64,000 nt of DNA, taken from the NCBI GenBank assembly GCA_902728285.1, contig CACVBU010001358.1:558001-622000 (forward strand), given 5' to 3'. The notes beneath the pieces were generated by a model. That model saw only the letters and a list, made by a program, of their open reading frames with translations, ran no database searches and was not told where the DNA came from. Source of the stretch: Clytia hemisphaerica. Lineage: Eukaryota; Cnidaria; Hydrozoa; Leptothecata; Clytiidae. Below are positions 12,501 to 27,500 of this stretch, piece by piece. A program made the position numbers and the translations under genes. Positions within the stretch are counted from its first letter, which is position 1. Every line of letters starts with the position of its first letter.

Positions 12501-15500
12501 CTCTGAGGCGTTTGTACAGAATCAACCTAAAAAAATATAAGGGTATTGTTACTTAACTTGAAAACTTTTTCCAAAAAAAAAAAAAGAATTCAACCAGACT
12601 TATATGCTCTCAAACCTCTGCTTCAGTTAGTCAACCAACAGAGACCACACCATGAAATTGAAAGTGGAGGGGGCAATGAATATGGAGCCTAAGGAGGCAC
12701 AACCAAAAGTTTTTGGACATGCTCCCCCCCCCCTTGTGGCGTGGAAACTGATCAAATATGTACTCAGAATGAATAAAAGAGAGAGGAGGGGGAGGGGGGT
12801 AAGCGATTTTTGGAAATCTTCGTTGAAATGACAGATGAACTTAAAAGGTGCAATATAACAGAGAAACAACGAGAAAAACATTGTAGGAATTTGTACTAAC
12901 CTTTATGCGTGTTCTTCTTTACTTTTATCGTTGTACTTGTGCTTGATGTACACAAGATGTACGCTTATTTATACCATCACTCTCTCTCTTTGTGTTTCAA
13001 GATAACGCAATGTTTCCTAGGTGATAACCAATCACATTGCTAGTCTTAGCCTCTGAATATCGCTGATTTCAAACAATAAGAAAAAACTCGACCAACCAAA
13101 ATGATTGTATGTAGAATTGACGTAATAGTTTCCAGTTAATCAACCAATCAGTGGGCCATACAAATACCATACCAAATATAGAAAGAAGTATTCTTCAAAA
13201 AACGGCACATGTGACCAAAGAAATCATATGACCAGCCACCCATAAAATATTGAGCACATTTTTTGGAGATTGCAAAAGAAGATTTCGAAATCCTCTTTTT
13301 TATTGCGCAAATACACGCTGTTTTTTTTATAAGAATGGTGTAAATCCATTTCATCATTCTTAACTTTTTGGTCGAAATCTCTTAATGATGATATTTAGAT
13401 TTTAGTCATAGTCTCAAAATCATCGAAAAGTAATGTAAAAACAGAAAACTTTCATATGTGTATGCATAAAAAAACAAATACAATGTATTAAACAGCTATG
13501 TAAAGTAATAAGGAAGATAAAATAAAATGGGCTAGCTAAATCAGCTCGAAAAAGTTATAGATGCATTTCATTTGAAAACATTTCATTAAAAAAAGTGAAA
13601 ATTTTCATGATGACAATACTCTTACGATATTCTTAAATTTTTGGTAATTTTCATCATGGACATTCTTATAGTGTATTCTTATAAAAAAAGGGCGTGTATT
13701 TCCAAAATTGAACAAAATTTCCCAAGAAAGTTTTGTTGAGCGGCTGATTTATCAACACAAACTAATATAGTAAGAAAATCATAGATCTAACAACAGCTGT
13801 GATCCAGGAATGTCTCTTTAAAAAAAGGTTCCTGTAGCAAAATTGAAATCTTCCTAGTGTGTGTAAGGTGAGGTTTTGCAACTGGCCCTCCTTATTGCAA
13901 AACTGTGTACTATTTAGTCTACACAATAGACAGATCCAGGCTTTTAGGCCTTACTCTTGGTCTATAGGCACTGCTATAGGCGGCCACTAGTGACCCCCAC
14001 CGGGAATTGCTTATTAATAGGTTTAAACATAATAGACAACATTCACAAAAGATGTTTATCAATAGAGATTTTAAATAAAAGAATGTTTAAAACATAGCTG
14101 ATTGGCTTAGGTTTCGAAACTCTCTATTGTTTCATTAAAACCTCAGTGCGCATGCGATTTATCTGGAGAATTTCAATATTCAAAACAAGAGCAGTGCTCA
14201 TAGCCCGAAGAGTAGGAGTTTTACGCTCGAAACGAAGGAAGATATGACGTAGCCTATGTACTATTGCATTAAAACAGTTTTTATGTGATTTCTATAGATT
14301 TAAAAATATTCACTTGAAAACCACACAATGTTATTTTGCAAGAAAACAAACCCGATGTTTTTATGACTTTATTTCCGATTTTTGGAATAATTAGAGAGTT
14401 CTGGTTCTGAGAGTTCTAAGTTTACATGGTATTCTAAACTAGCTAGATCTTTCATGGTGATTACGATGCAAGTTTATAAGCTTAAACCTTGTATCCCCTC
14501 CTACCACCTTATAAAGTTGTAGACATGCTTTAATAATAAACCATAACAAACATCAAGTATATACAGGGTTCAGACAGACCTTCGAAAATAAAATTCCCTG
14601 ATTTTCCCTGAATTTTAATCAATTTTCAAAGGTTTTTTCCCTGAGAAATTCCTCATTTTAGCTATTTTTTCCCTATTTTTTCCCTGAGTATCAAGCAAAC
14701 CATAAAAACTAAGCAGAGTCAAAAGAGATGTATCTTTAAACAAAAGGCACACAAATCAAATGGTAAACCTAAGGTAAAAATTGAAGCTACAAATACTGCA
14801 TATGAATAAACACTTTAAACCTAAAAAAACTTTTAAATCTGTTTTTCCATTCATTCTTCAAAAAATAAAATTCCCTGAGTTTCCCTGAGCAGACTGGGAA
14901 AAAAAAAATTTTTTCCCTGGGTTTCCCTGAGTTTCCCTGATTTTTCTGAAAATTTATCATATTTCCAGGTTTTCCAGGGTCTGTCTGAACCCTGGTACAT
15001 AGACAATGTCCACTTAAGGCTTTTTGATAGACTGGATGGCGCGATTAAGTCCGGCCAGAAGTAGACTCTAGTTTACACTAGACCATTTACCGTCAGGCCA
15101 TTAAATCGCACCATCTAGACCCTGGCTCAACCAAACAAATTTCACTTAGCATACCTTTCCAAGCTCTGGAGCATAACACAATTCATAATCCACCTCGATG
15201 GCTTTGCGTGGAAACGAGGCTTGTTGATATAACTCCGAATGTAAGAACATCACGTGTTTCTGAGAGAGAAGATCGGGAAAATTATTCATATTGAGTCTTA
15301 TAACTTCGTAGGGTAATGATGCACGGTTTTCATTTTTCTAAACCTTTACATTGAAGAAAATGTACTAGGCTGCTGGTATCCACTAACGGATTCGCTCTCC
15401 TTATAGAAATACTACCTGCGGTTTTGTAGAGGTCTGGCATTCAGACTAAAAATATACTTATTTTATTTCGGGTTAGGTTAGAGAAAATTTGGTTTCATGA

Positions 15501-18500
15501 AGAAGGCCTCCTTTGAGAGCCATTTAGTTTTACCCTCTAGAAAGATAATAAAAATATCATCGTCATCCATATGCGCATACAGAAAAAAAATCTGAAGAAG
15601 GCTTGGTTATAAGATATCGTTTAAAACACTTTGCAAACAGCCAAATTTTGCAGGCCGACGCAAAATCTTTAAAAGATCTTAGGCCAAAAATAGAATGCAG
15701 AGGGGTCCACCCCTCAGCAATTTTGAGTAAGGAGGGGAGCTAATGTAACCTCAGCTAAAGCTTTAGAAAGTTGGCTCCACCCCTACGAAACGGAAAATCA
15801 AGAAAAAAATTGCACTTAAAAGTCACCCTGAAAATCAGCAAAGAGTTCACAAGGTTTTTAAGGATTTGGGAAGCCGTTGATTTTGTCAGCTGCCTTGTAA
15901 AATCACGATAAAATTAGCATGCGTGTAAAACAGCCTTTAAAGTGAAACAACTATGAAGATAAACGGTAAGACCCAATACACATTAACATCAACACAACAT
16001 ACCTTATTAGGTAGGACGTCGAAAATGGACATTGTTAACAACAACTGATTCAAACTCATTTGTTTCCCTGTTTTCGCCTGTAGACCACGTAAAAAGAAAA
16101 AGAAAATACAGTCTATAATTATCGATAAAACAACCAGATAGCACACATAATTTTAGTACATTATTGCTCTGAACGAAAGGGTGAGCTTCCTAAGATTACT
16201 GTAACTTACTTACAAGCATTTGTAATAATATCATTAAACGTGTAAATGACAAGGTTGTCCGACTAAAAAATTTTAATTTACAAGCTTGATAAAGGAAAAT
16301 CCTAGATTTGGTCTGATCTACCTTAAAGTACTAAGAACATTGACCAAATCGAAGATTTTCAGCCCGTATCGATAGATTTCCGGGGGCTTTTCCTACGTAA
16401 AATATAGAACAGTAAAATCACCTGCTGTTGCCGTTTGGAAAGAACGAATCCATCGCTAAGCTCTTCCAATTTGAGGACAGGACATTGATAACCACGTTTG
16501 AAGACGTACACATCGCGAATCTTGGCGTTGTTCTCCAGTAATAAACCTGGAGAGACGGAAAAGTAAGTAAAATTGAGGGCAACTTGAAGGAAGGAAGCAC
16601 AAAATTCAGATGAAGCTGGATGTAATCATCATCACAACTAGATGTATAGGGCGGCCGATATACGACCATACTAAAATGTCAAATCATTCAAAATATATTT
16701 CTAACCCACTAATCTCTAACTACATGACTCGTCCAATCAAGTCACTCAGGCTTCCCATATAAAAGGTAGCGTGTCCAGTTTTAGAGCTGACTAGTGCACC
16801 ATCTCGTTTTCAATTCTGGTCTTCAGAAGGGCAATTCCATAATTTTGAAATTCGGACGGTCGAAAATCCGAGGTAAATAAGAAAAAGACGTATCGGACTA
16901 GTTAGCTCTAAAACTGGACACGCTTCTACGGGAAATCTGTGGGCATTTAGCCTATCTAGTCTGTGCGTGTTTCTACCTGAGTATTTATCAACAAGCCAAT
17001 AATTTCCAGCCTCGATTTCGAAAGCACCTTTCATTTGTGTTAACAATTCTTTGAACGTCATCTCCTACAATTTGTTGGAAAAACAAAACAGATTTATAAT
17101 TTGCGGTTGACGCTCTCTTAAGGCCGGTCTCCACTTTCGCGCGACATGAGCGAAAACTTTTTGACGTTTTTGTAAAGTCATTGGTTGGTTGAAAAATGAA
17201 GCAATTCCATTGGTCCAAATTGACGTAACGGATGAAAAAAGTAGAACTTCCTTTAACTTTTTTTTTTGTTCGGGCGAAACATTTTTATGACGTAATCTTT
17301 TCTTCAGGGAAAAAAGGTTACGGAAAAAACTGTCGCCCATTTCGCGCGAAAGTGGAGACCGGCCTTTATACGATTTTCAAAAGGGAATTGGATTTTCATC
17401 GAATAAGGGAGTGTATCGAATAGTAGAGCGCTGTTCATATAAGTCTTTTGTTGACGATGACTTTCAATATTATTGAATAATAGAACATATTGAATAGTAG
17501 AACGTCGCTCTTTGAAGCTTTGGGAGCATTTTCAAGATAAAAAAACACAATAACTTGATGAACGAAGATGAGTAATACAGTAAAGGAAACAAATAAATAA
17601 AACATTTACGAATGGGTCAAATAAGTCATACCATCACTCCCTCCTAAACCCTTCTTTAGTAAGGGAGGTTGAAAACTTTGTTTCCAGCCTTATTCTAAGA
17701 ACTTTTCGTAAGAGCTTCCCTGAGAGGGGGACTCAAGGTAAGCAGACTACCGTAGGTGCGGCCCTTAATGTTAATGGTGCGTTTTCAGGCTTCTCAAAGT
17801 GCATTGTAAGGGTCAAAATGAGAGAAAGTGAGAAAAAGTGTACTCTGATGATGCAGAAGGTGAGAAAACAAAGTAAATTGGGCAACATTTTGAGAAATCT
17901 GGCCATTTTTTGTATGACAAAAATTTCAAGAAAACGCAACATGAGAATCGATAATCCACCCAAATATAATGAAATCTGGGTAAATCCCTCTGTACTGTAA
18001 CGGTTGGGTTTTTCTAACCTAATTTCGGGCCGCACACGGTCGTTTTCAAATCGTGTACTCCACCCATCCCCCCGGGAAAGCTTCCGTTCTATGTTTTCTT
18101 TAGACAACGCTAGGAGCATACTACTTACATCCATAATGTTAAGGTTCTCTCGTTTGTTGCCATGTCCAAGAACAATCAATTCCTAAAGATGTATGAATAA
18201 AGAGCCATTTATCATTTAAAGAAAATAGTCGTTGTATCGTCAGACAAAGGTACCAGCAATTTATCTCTAGATGGAATAAACGTAATTTTTACATAATCGA
18301 ATTGCTTTCCAATTACCTTAAATCCTCGAATAAGCGCCCCACTCGAATAAGCGCCCCCTTATACCGGGTGCGCCACAAAAAAGTTTCTCTCTTTAAAACT
18401 AACTTTCTAGAAATCTAAAAATTTTGAAAGAACCATTCCTATTTCATTGGAAAGAAGAAAGATAAATTTAAATTTGGATGGGTCATTTATTAAATTCGGT

Positions 18501-21500
18501 TCATTAGATCAAAAGTTATGCTCAATTGAATAAAAAAGCTACTTTCAGAAAGTGCCCGAAAACGTTAAAAATCGACCTATCAAATTTTTATTTTAAAACT
18601 GGCAATCGCAATAGCCTTTACATGATTAAAAGCATTTTTCAGTAATTAAACACATGAATTTTGAAGCTGATGGGTCGGAAGGGTTTAAAATCTTCATCAA
18701 AATCATTTTAATTTACTTTTACCGATATTTTCCTCAGATTTTTGGTTGTAGACAGAATAAAGTCTATTTAAGGCTGGATGTACGTCGAAACCCCAATTTG
18801 ATGTATTTTTATGAATATTACAAGATTTTTTTGGCTTTTTTCGACAATTTTTCTGCCTTTTATTGAAATTCAACCTTCCTTTATATAACAGAAGGTCATT
18901 TAGACAGCTAATTATCATTTTTAATGACTGAAACGAAGATAATGATGTATCGTGTAGTTATGCTTCTGTTTAATTTGATAGGTCGATTTTTAACGTTTTT
19001 GAGCACTTTCAGAAAGTAATTTTTTTATTTAATTGAGCATAACTTTTGATCTAGTGAATCGAATTTAATAAATGACCCATCAAAATTTAAGTTTGTCTAT
19101 CTTCTTTCCAATGAAATAGAAACAGTTTTTTAAAAACTTTTAGATTTTGAGAAAATTAGTTTTAAAGAGAGAAACTTTTTTGTGGCGCACCCGGTAGTTA
19201 AAATAATATTATAAGCGCCCCGCTCGAATAAGCGCCCCTCCCCCCTTTGAATAAGATATTGAGTAGACACTTGTGTCTTAAAAAGAAAGAAAGCGATTAA
19301 GAATAAAATGATAGAAATTGTCAATTGGATTTTTCCAATTTTTCTTTTATTCGTCCTTTTTTGAAAAACCAACCCTTTGAAACAGTTAAGTTTAAGCAGA
19401 TTCCGAATTTATTGATATACGAATTTCTGAAATAAAAAAATAAGCGCCCCCCTTAAAGCCTGAAAAATTAAATAAGCACCCTAGACTAGTAAACTAATCG
19501 GTTATTATTTATAACCTTATAATAAAACTGTCAATCAAATAATGTAAACACTAATTAAATATTCAGCCCGCGTGAGAGAAAAGGAAAATAACCGACTAGA
19601 AGCTACTTCCAACGCCTTTTTTTCTTCACCTAAAATCGTAAGGAGAGACATACAGATTTCTGTATGTCTGACCCGTGCGGCATTGCATTTTTTTTTCTTC
19701 TGTTTATTGTGTTTTTGGAAATACTCATTTATTTATATGTTCCCATGTTCAATGTTACTATGAAATATCATTTAGTCAAAAAAGTTGGATGGATTCTCAA
19801 AAACCTAAAAAAAGTTGTAAAATTAAACAAAGTTTTTGGAGGGAAGTAGCTTCTAGTCGTTGAAATTCAGAAAAGAGACGCAACTTCACCCCTTCGATTC
19901 TTTTTATTTGGAGCTTGATTTTTTGTATATGATGGGTCTGTTTTCAACGACTAGTTTACTAGTCTATAAGAACCCGGGCGCTTATTCGAGGATTTACGGT
20001 ACGAAGATTAAAACATTTCCTTGTCTAGCATGCTGTAATGAGGAAATATATCATGCTATTATCGACCGCCGGAGGCGGTTTCTTTCATAGTGGTACGCTA
20101 ATCTCGTTTTGCCTTGGCTCATTACTTTGTCTACCATTTACTTTCGTTTTTTTTAACTAGATTACCCAGGTGTTTCTCTTTTTTTTCCCTGAATGTCTTT
20201 TATTCGGAATTGAATAATCGAGACATGAAAAATGACTATATTGTAATCTGTTTTCAATGAATAATCTAAAATGTACTGGAGATGACATGTAGGCGTTAAT
20301 AATGTGCGTGCGCTCTTTCGCGAGCGTGATGCGTGATGGAAGGCGGTCGTTTCAGTGTGGTTTAGATCCACACTGTGACCTAGTTATTATTCTATAAGGG
20401 CTACTTAGACTACACAATATATTGACGAACAATATTCGACAATATGGTTTGCGGACCGTAATGTACGAAGTAAACAACAGGTACTCTATTATAAAAAGGA
20501 ATTTTCTTTCGGTAAACAATCCCCCTTTATTGTTGGAATATTGCAAATCGAGCTGACAATATATTGGGCCATTCCAGAAGAAAAAAAATTACCCCCTAAA
20601 AATGGATGACATCAATTTTTGAAATAAATTTTGGCACGGAATTCCAGGCAAACTTTAAAGAGAAAGTATCGGAATTCCATGAATTTTACTTAATTTTGCA
20701 TTAAAGTATTGGAATTCCATGATTTTTTTAGGTTACAGTAACGGAATTCCACGGTTTTGATAGGTATTTTGTAGATTTGTTACGGAAATTCCGGACTTTC
20801 TTGAAAGCAATTTGCTACGGAAATTCCATGTCATCCATTGGGGGGTAACGAATAAAAACTGGAATGGCCCATTGCGGACACCTTTTCAATATATTGCCGA
20901 CATTCAGCAATATATCATCAATATATTGCCTGACAATATATTGTGTAGTGTATGTAGCCCTGTCCCACTGTCCGCGGAGATCAACTACACTAGCACCTTT
21001 TTATGATAATGTACCAGAAAGCTGAAATAAAAAGAGTACCTTGACACAACCAACGTTAGCCGTCACCATCAGTGTGTGCTAAAAAATAAAAATTGAAATA
21101 TCATAAATATAATCACTATGTGTTTATCTTTTGTTGACAAACATAAAATACTAAAAGATCATAGCAACAAAAGCACGTTGTTACTAAAAGTGGTAACACA
21201 GGGTAACACATGGTAACAGGGGGTAACACTAGGGTAACAGGGGGTAACACATGGGTAACACATGGGTAACAGGGGTAACACTAGGGTAACAGGGTAACAG
21301 TTTGAAAATGGTGGCTCTGAGGGGTCGGAAATTTGAAAATTGACTTAACCAATGTTGTTGGTGAATACAATGATAGAATGAATGATGCTGGTCAATGCAA
21401 TGATGGTGTTACTGGTGAATGCAATGATGGAATCAATGGTGCTGGTGAATGTAATGCTGGAATCAATGGTGCTGGTGAATTCAATGTTGGAATCAATGGT

Positions 21501-24500
21501 GCAGGTGACTGAAATGATGGAATCGATGTTGCTGGTGAATGCAATGATGGTGTTACTGGTGAATGCAATGATGGAATCAATGGTGCTGGTGAATGCAATG
21601 GTGGAATCAATGGTGCAGGTGACTGAAATGATGGAATCGATCTTGCTGGTGAATGCAATGATGGTGTTACTGGTGAATGCAATGATGGAATCAATGGTGC
21701 TGGTGAATGCAATGGTGGAATAAATGGTGCAGGTGACTGAAATGATGGAATCGATGTTACTGGTGAATGCAATGATGGTGTTACTGGTGAATGCAATGAT
21801 GGAACCAATGGTGCTGGTGAATGTAATGCTGGAATCAATGGTGCTGGTGAATTCAATGTTGAAATCAATTGTGCAGGTGACTGAAATGATTGAATCGATG
21901 TTGCTGGTGAATGCAATGATGGTGTTACTGGTGAATGCAATGATGGAATCAACGGTGCTGGTGAATGTAATGCTGGAATCAATGGTGCAGGTGACTGAAA
22001 TGATGGAATCGATGTTGCTGGTGAATGCAATGATGGAATCAATGGTGCTGGTGAATGTAATGCTGGAATCAATGGTGCAGGTGACTGAAATGATGGAATC
22101 GATGTTGCTGGTGAATGCAATGATGGTGTTACTGGTGAATGCAATGATGGAATCAATAGTGCTGGTGAATGCAATGGTGGAATAAATGGTGCAGGTGACT
22201 GAAATGATGGAATCGATGTTACTGGTGAATGCAATGATGGTGTTACTGGTGAATGCAATGATGGAACCAATGGTGCTGGTGAATGTAATGCTGGAATCAA
22301 TGGTGCTGGTGAATTCAATGTTGAAATCAATTGTGCAGGTGACTGAAATGATTGAATCGATGTTGCTGGTGAATGCAATGATGGTGTTACTGGTGAATGC
22401 AATGATGGAATCAACGGTGCTGGTGAATGTAATGCTGGAATCAATGGTGCAGGTGACTGAAATGATGGAATCGATGTTACTGGTGAATGCAATGATGGAA
22501 TCAATGGTGCTGGTGAATGTAATGCTGGAATCAATGGTGCAGGTGACTGAAATGATGGAATCGATGTTGCTGGTGAATGCAATGATGGTGTTACTGGTGA
22601 ATGCAATGATGGAATCAATGGTGCTGGTGAATTCAATGGTGGAATCAATAGTGCAGGTGACTGAAATGATGGAATCGATGTTACTGGTGAATGCAATGAT
22701 GGTGTTACTGGTGAATGTAATGATGGAATCAATGGTGCTGGTGAATGTAATGCTGGAAGCAATGGTGTTTATCTTTTGACTAACTCGGGTTAAGATGCAT
22801 TCCACTGCATCGCCAAATTTATCAAAAAAAATCGAAGTGTCCAGGGGTAGATCTTTTCAAAAATTAAATGATTTTTCATATCCCGTAGAACAATTTCTTA
22901 CTAAAATAGCCTAAATTATAGAATTATCATTTTCCTTGCTCTGAAAGTTTTAAACTATTGAGACATATTTTTGATTACTTCGTTTGCATTTAGGGGGAAT
23001 GTAAATTGCATTCACCAGGACCATTAATTCTACCATTGTATTCACCAGCACTGATTGCATCATTGCATTCACCAGCAACATCGATTCAATCATTGCATTC
23101 ACTGGCAACATTGATTGCACCATTGCATTCAGCAGTAACATCATCATTGCATTCACCAGCAACATCGATTCCATTATTTAAGCCCTCTGCACCATTGATT
23201 CCACCATTGCATTCACCAGCACAATTGATTCCAGCTACAGATACCAGCAATATTGATTCCATCATTGCATTCACCAGTAACCATCATTGCATTCACCAGT
23301 AACATCGATTCCATCATTTCATTCACCTGTACCATTGATTCCACCATTGCATTCACCAGCACCATTGATTCCATCATTGCATTCACCAGTAACACCATCA
23401 TTGCATTCACCAGCAACATCGATTCCATCATTTCAGTCACCTGCACCATTGATTCCAACATTGAATTCACCAGCACCATTGATTCCAGCATTACATTCAC
23501 CAGCACCATTGATTCCATCATTGCATTCACCAGTAACACCATCATTGCATTCACCAGCAACACCATTGCATTCATCGATTCCATCATTTCAGTCACCTGC
23601 ACCATTGATTCCAACATTGAATTCACCAGCACCATTGATTCCAGCATTACATTCACCAGCACCATTGATTCCATCATTGCATTCACCAGTAACACCATCA
23701 TTGCATTCACCAGTAACATCGATTCCATCATTTCAGTCACCTGCACCATTGATTCCACCATTGCATTCACCAGCACCATTGATTCCATCATTGCATTCAC
23801 CAGTAACATCGATTCCATCATTTCAGTCACCTGCACCATTTATTCCACCATTGCATTCACCAGCACCATTGATTCCATCATTGCATTCACCAGTAACACC
23901 ATCATTGCATTCACCAGCAAGATCGATTCCATCATTTCAGTCACCTGCACCATTGATTCCACCATTGCATTCACCAGCACCATTGATTCCATCATTGCAT
24001 TCACCAGTAACACCATCATTGCATTGACCAGCATCATTCATTCTATCATTGTATTCACCAACAACATTGGTTAAGTCAATTTTCAAATTTCCGACCCCTC
24101 AGAGCCACCAATTTCAAACTGTTACCCTGTTACCCTAGTGTTACCCCTGTTACCCATGTGTTACCCCCTGTTACCCCCTGTTACCATGTGTTACCCTGTG
24201 TTACCACTTTTAGTAACAACGACAAAAGCAACATTGAAACTTCACAGTAGAGAATTGATGGAAATAAACAACTTCAAAAAAATTGCCCTTTGAACACCCT
24301 TTGATTTTATCCCGAAGATGATCTTCTTCAGCACTAGGATGTGACAAATGATAATGGGAAGATATCCAACCTAGCTGTGAACTTACATCGATGTGCTCTC
24401 TCCTTAAAATTTGTTTCATCTCGTTGAAATACAATTTGTCCACACTTGGTACAATCTGAATTTTGTAAGAAAAAGACGCTTGTTGTATGATGCATACACT

Positions 24501-27500
24501 ATTTAGGTTAAGCTTAAAGTTTTATGCCAGAAGTATGGCTTTCTGAATATCAGTAGTTCAGGATGATACCATAAATACAGGGTTATCAAAAAACGACAGT
24601 TATTTTTGTGGGATAATATTTCCGTTTATCGCAATAGAGTTAAAATAAGTATTTCAATAATAAAATCTTTTCTAGGCCGGACTGTTGTTTCTGTCATCCG
24701 ACAGACCCTACCACGAAACTATTTCGACTACATTTTTATCGGATTCAAGGAACATTTGTTACTTTTTAGCCGATTTTCGTTTAAAACTTCTCATTTTTAC
24801 TCAAAAAATCGCAAAAAAGATATTTGTTCCTCGAATTCGTGAAAGTAAATGTCGTAAATTTCGCGATTTTTCGACCTCGCGAAAGTTTCTGCTCCCGAAA
24901 GTTTGTACGCCAAAAGTATATTTTTTGAGCGGCATTCAAAGCGCAAAACTTGTGATTCTATTCGCTGAACACTTTTCTCATTCCAATGAAACCTTCATGT
25001 TTTTTGATTTGTAACAAAACAATAGCAATGACGCAGAGAATGATAAAAGTGATTATCGGAACGTCAAATATTTTTTGCTGAAACGTCCCATACCACGAAG
25101 TAACAAATCCCCTTGCAGGGCGAAAATTTCGACCGAACGACCCACCTCCAAAATATAGGGTCGGATGACGGCAAAAAACAAGTTTTCTTCAAGTCAAGCC
25201 CTAGGTTAATTTGAAAATGTTTTAAAAGGCAAACTGTGATTTACCTGCCACAAGAGGGGCATGATTTCCGCAATTTTATCATGATACAACATGCGTTGTG
25301 CTTTGTCGTTTGTTCGCTCGTAAAATGATATCAATCCAATCTATCAAATGAAAAAGATAGTTACCTGAAGCGCCGAAAACGTTATATTTCATAAGCCATG
25401 TGCTTGTGAATACGGACTAGTTAATTAGGCTGGCGTTCCTGCGTCTCAGGAAAGGCAGACGCTTGCCGTTCTAGAAATGACTCGACACAAAGAAAATGTT
25501 AAAACACTCAAGCTGATCTAATGGAAGAAACATATTGAATGACAGATCCTTAATCTTCAGATCAACAAGTGAACTGTAATACGTACCAAATTATTGAAGA
25601 GAATCACAGCTGCGTTGCCCGGTAATTTCGGGATGTGGAAAAGCAATTTACGAAGCAACAAGATAAGCTCCTCCTAAAACGTACGAAGATAAGAAAATTT
25701 TAAGGTCTTGTTAGACAACCCAATTTCTGCATTGACTTCCATTATTTTTTACGAAAGTTTGAAGAAAGCGACTTTTTAATGTAAGCCCATATCAGATCGG
25801 TCCATCTTTCAGGTCATGTACTAGTAGGTCTGAGCCTAGGAGTGCCCACCCAAAAGCTGCTAGAGAATTAAATTCAAAAGAAAGTGCGGGTATGGTAAAA
25901 AAAAAACTGAAAAAATATTATTATAGTAGTTATAATATCATAGTATAGTAATATTTACTAACTAACATTATCCCTAACAGTTATTGTATGATCTGGTATG
26001 ATCATATAACAACTATATTATTGCATAGCACGTATTATAATTGACACATCAACTAGGTTGTTTGAGTTTTCAACTGTTATATACGCAGTGCTGCAAATAA
26101 GGAAATTTCAGTTGGCCGGTAATTTTTCGAGTGTAACGAGCAGGGGGTCTGGTTGAATCATCTTAGAAAATTTTTTAGTATGTGATGATTTAGATTGGTT
26201 AAACACCTATTTCAGTTTGAAAACTGTTCCTCTTTTAATTAGAAGCGCTATTAAGTATTTATCTAAGCCTCTAATCTTCAAATTTTAACCGGACAAAATG
26301 AAAAACTGAGCCTCAGAATGACCGGTAGAAACTACAAAATGGCCGGTAATTACCGGTCACCGGCCGTTATTTGCAGCACTGTATACGACAAGTTAACTTT
26401 CATTTAGAATCTCTAGCTGCAGTCAGTGAAATGAATAATCACACAGAAAACAGCCAAAAGTATCAAACGACAAGTATCGAGATTCTTTAAAAAGAATACC
26501 TGTTTATTTTTGTTGGTGATTTTCTCGAAAAATCTTCTGAAGAAAGTTTGAGGGTCATCCACTAAACAATACCACACCAACGAGTGAGCCAAATCACCCA
26601 CTGAAAAAATGAGAAAGTTAATACTTATTTCATCATTTCCTCATTTTTTAATGAATCCGCCATGATAACAGGAGCTAAATCTATACTTTAGTGAGCAGTG
26701 AGGAAATACATTGATATTGATATAATTATATAAAATAAAGTAAAAACGCTAATTTCTTTGGACAAACGGAACGAACGAACGAACGAACGAACGAACGAAC
26801 GAACGAACGAACGAACGAACGAACGAACGAACGAACGAACGAACGAACGAACGAACGAACGAACGAACGAACGAACGAACGAACGAACGAACGAACGAAC
26901 GAACGAACGAACGAAACGAACGAACGAACGAACGAACGAACGAACGAACGAACGAACGAACGAACGAACGAACGAACGTTCATTTAAAGCCCTCCAAGGA
27001 ATTAAGTTTGCCAAATATAAAAAAATCATTCAAGATTTCTTAAAATTAAGTAATGAGCAGTATTTAAGCGAGTGAAGTTAATAGAGTCCTGGTAACGAGA
27101 GAAAGACTCACCTGATTGGCTGTTGATGGTGGTGATGGAAGCATCATCCAGGAGCGGGATAATGCGTAGAATGCCAACATTCATAGCAGGCGGGAAGAAA
27201 GGTTGGTGGGCGGTGGCGATTTGACACGCCATCGCATTAGTCTCTTTCGGGGTGTTCTCTGTGAAAAAAAATTACAATAAATGTTTGACGAGTTTTCAGG
27301 GAAATGGTTCAAAGAAATAAAAAAAATCCTTCATTTTTTCTTTTAAGATGTTTTCTAAGGTGCATAATATACTATATATATAACGAGCATCGAGCTTCAA
27401 GCTCTGCTACAGGTTTCAACAGTACCAAAGTGAAATTTTTAGAAAAACATGCTTTTTAGATTAAAGAATTAACCGAAACATTTTATTTATAAGTGACCAT

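Noticed and set aside
21345..24074. Open frames of up to 486 codons on both strands (SIDSIITFTSN-like and MVLVNAMMES-like repeats)
   Set aside because: They follow from a 30-bp tandem repeat whose period is a multiple of three; open in several frames on both strands and symmetrical about the fold-back.
26768..26978. CRISPR-like or telomeric array
   Set aside because: Uninterrupted 4-bp units without spacers; a microsatellite in an intron.
26688..27075. NERT / FVRS repeat proteins of about 110 aa
   Set aside because: Pure translation of the (CGAA)n microsatellite.
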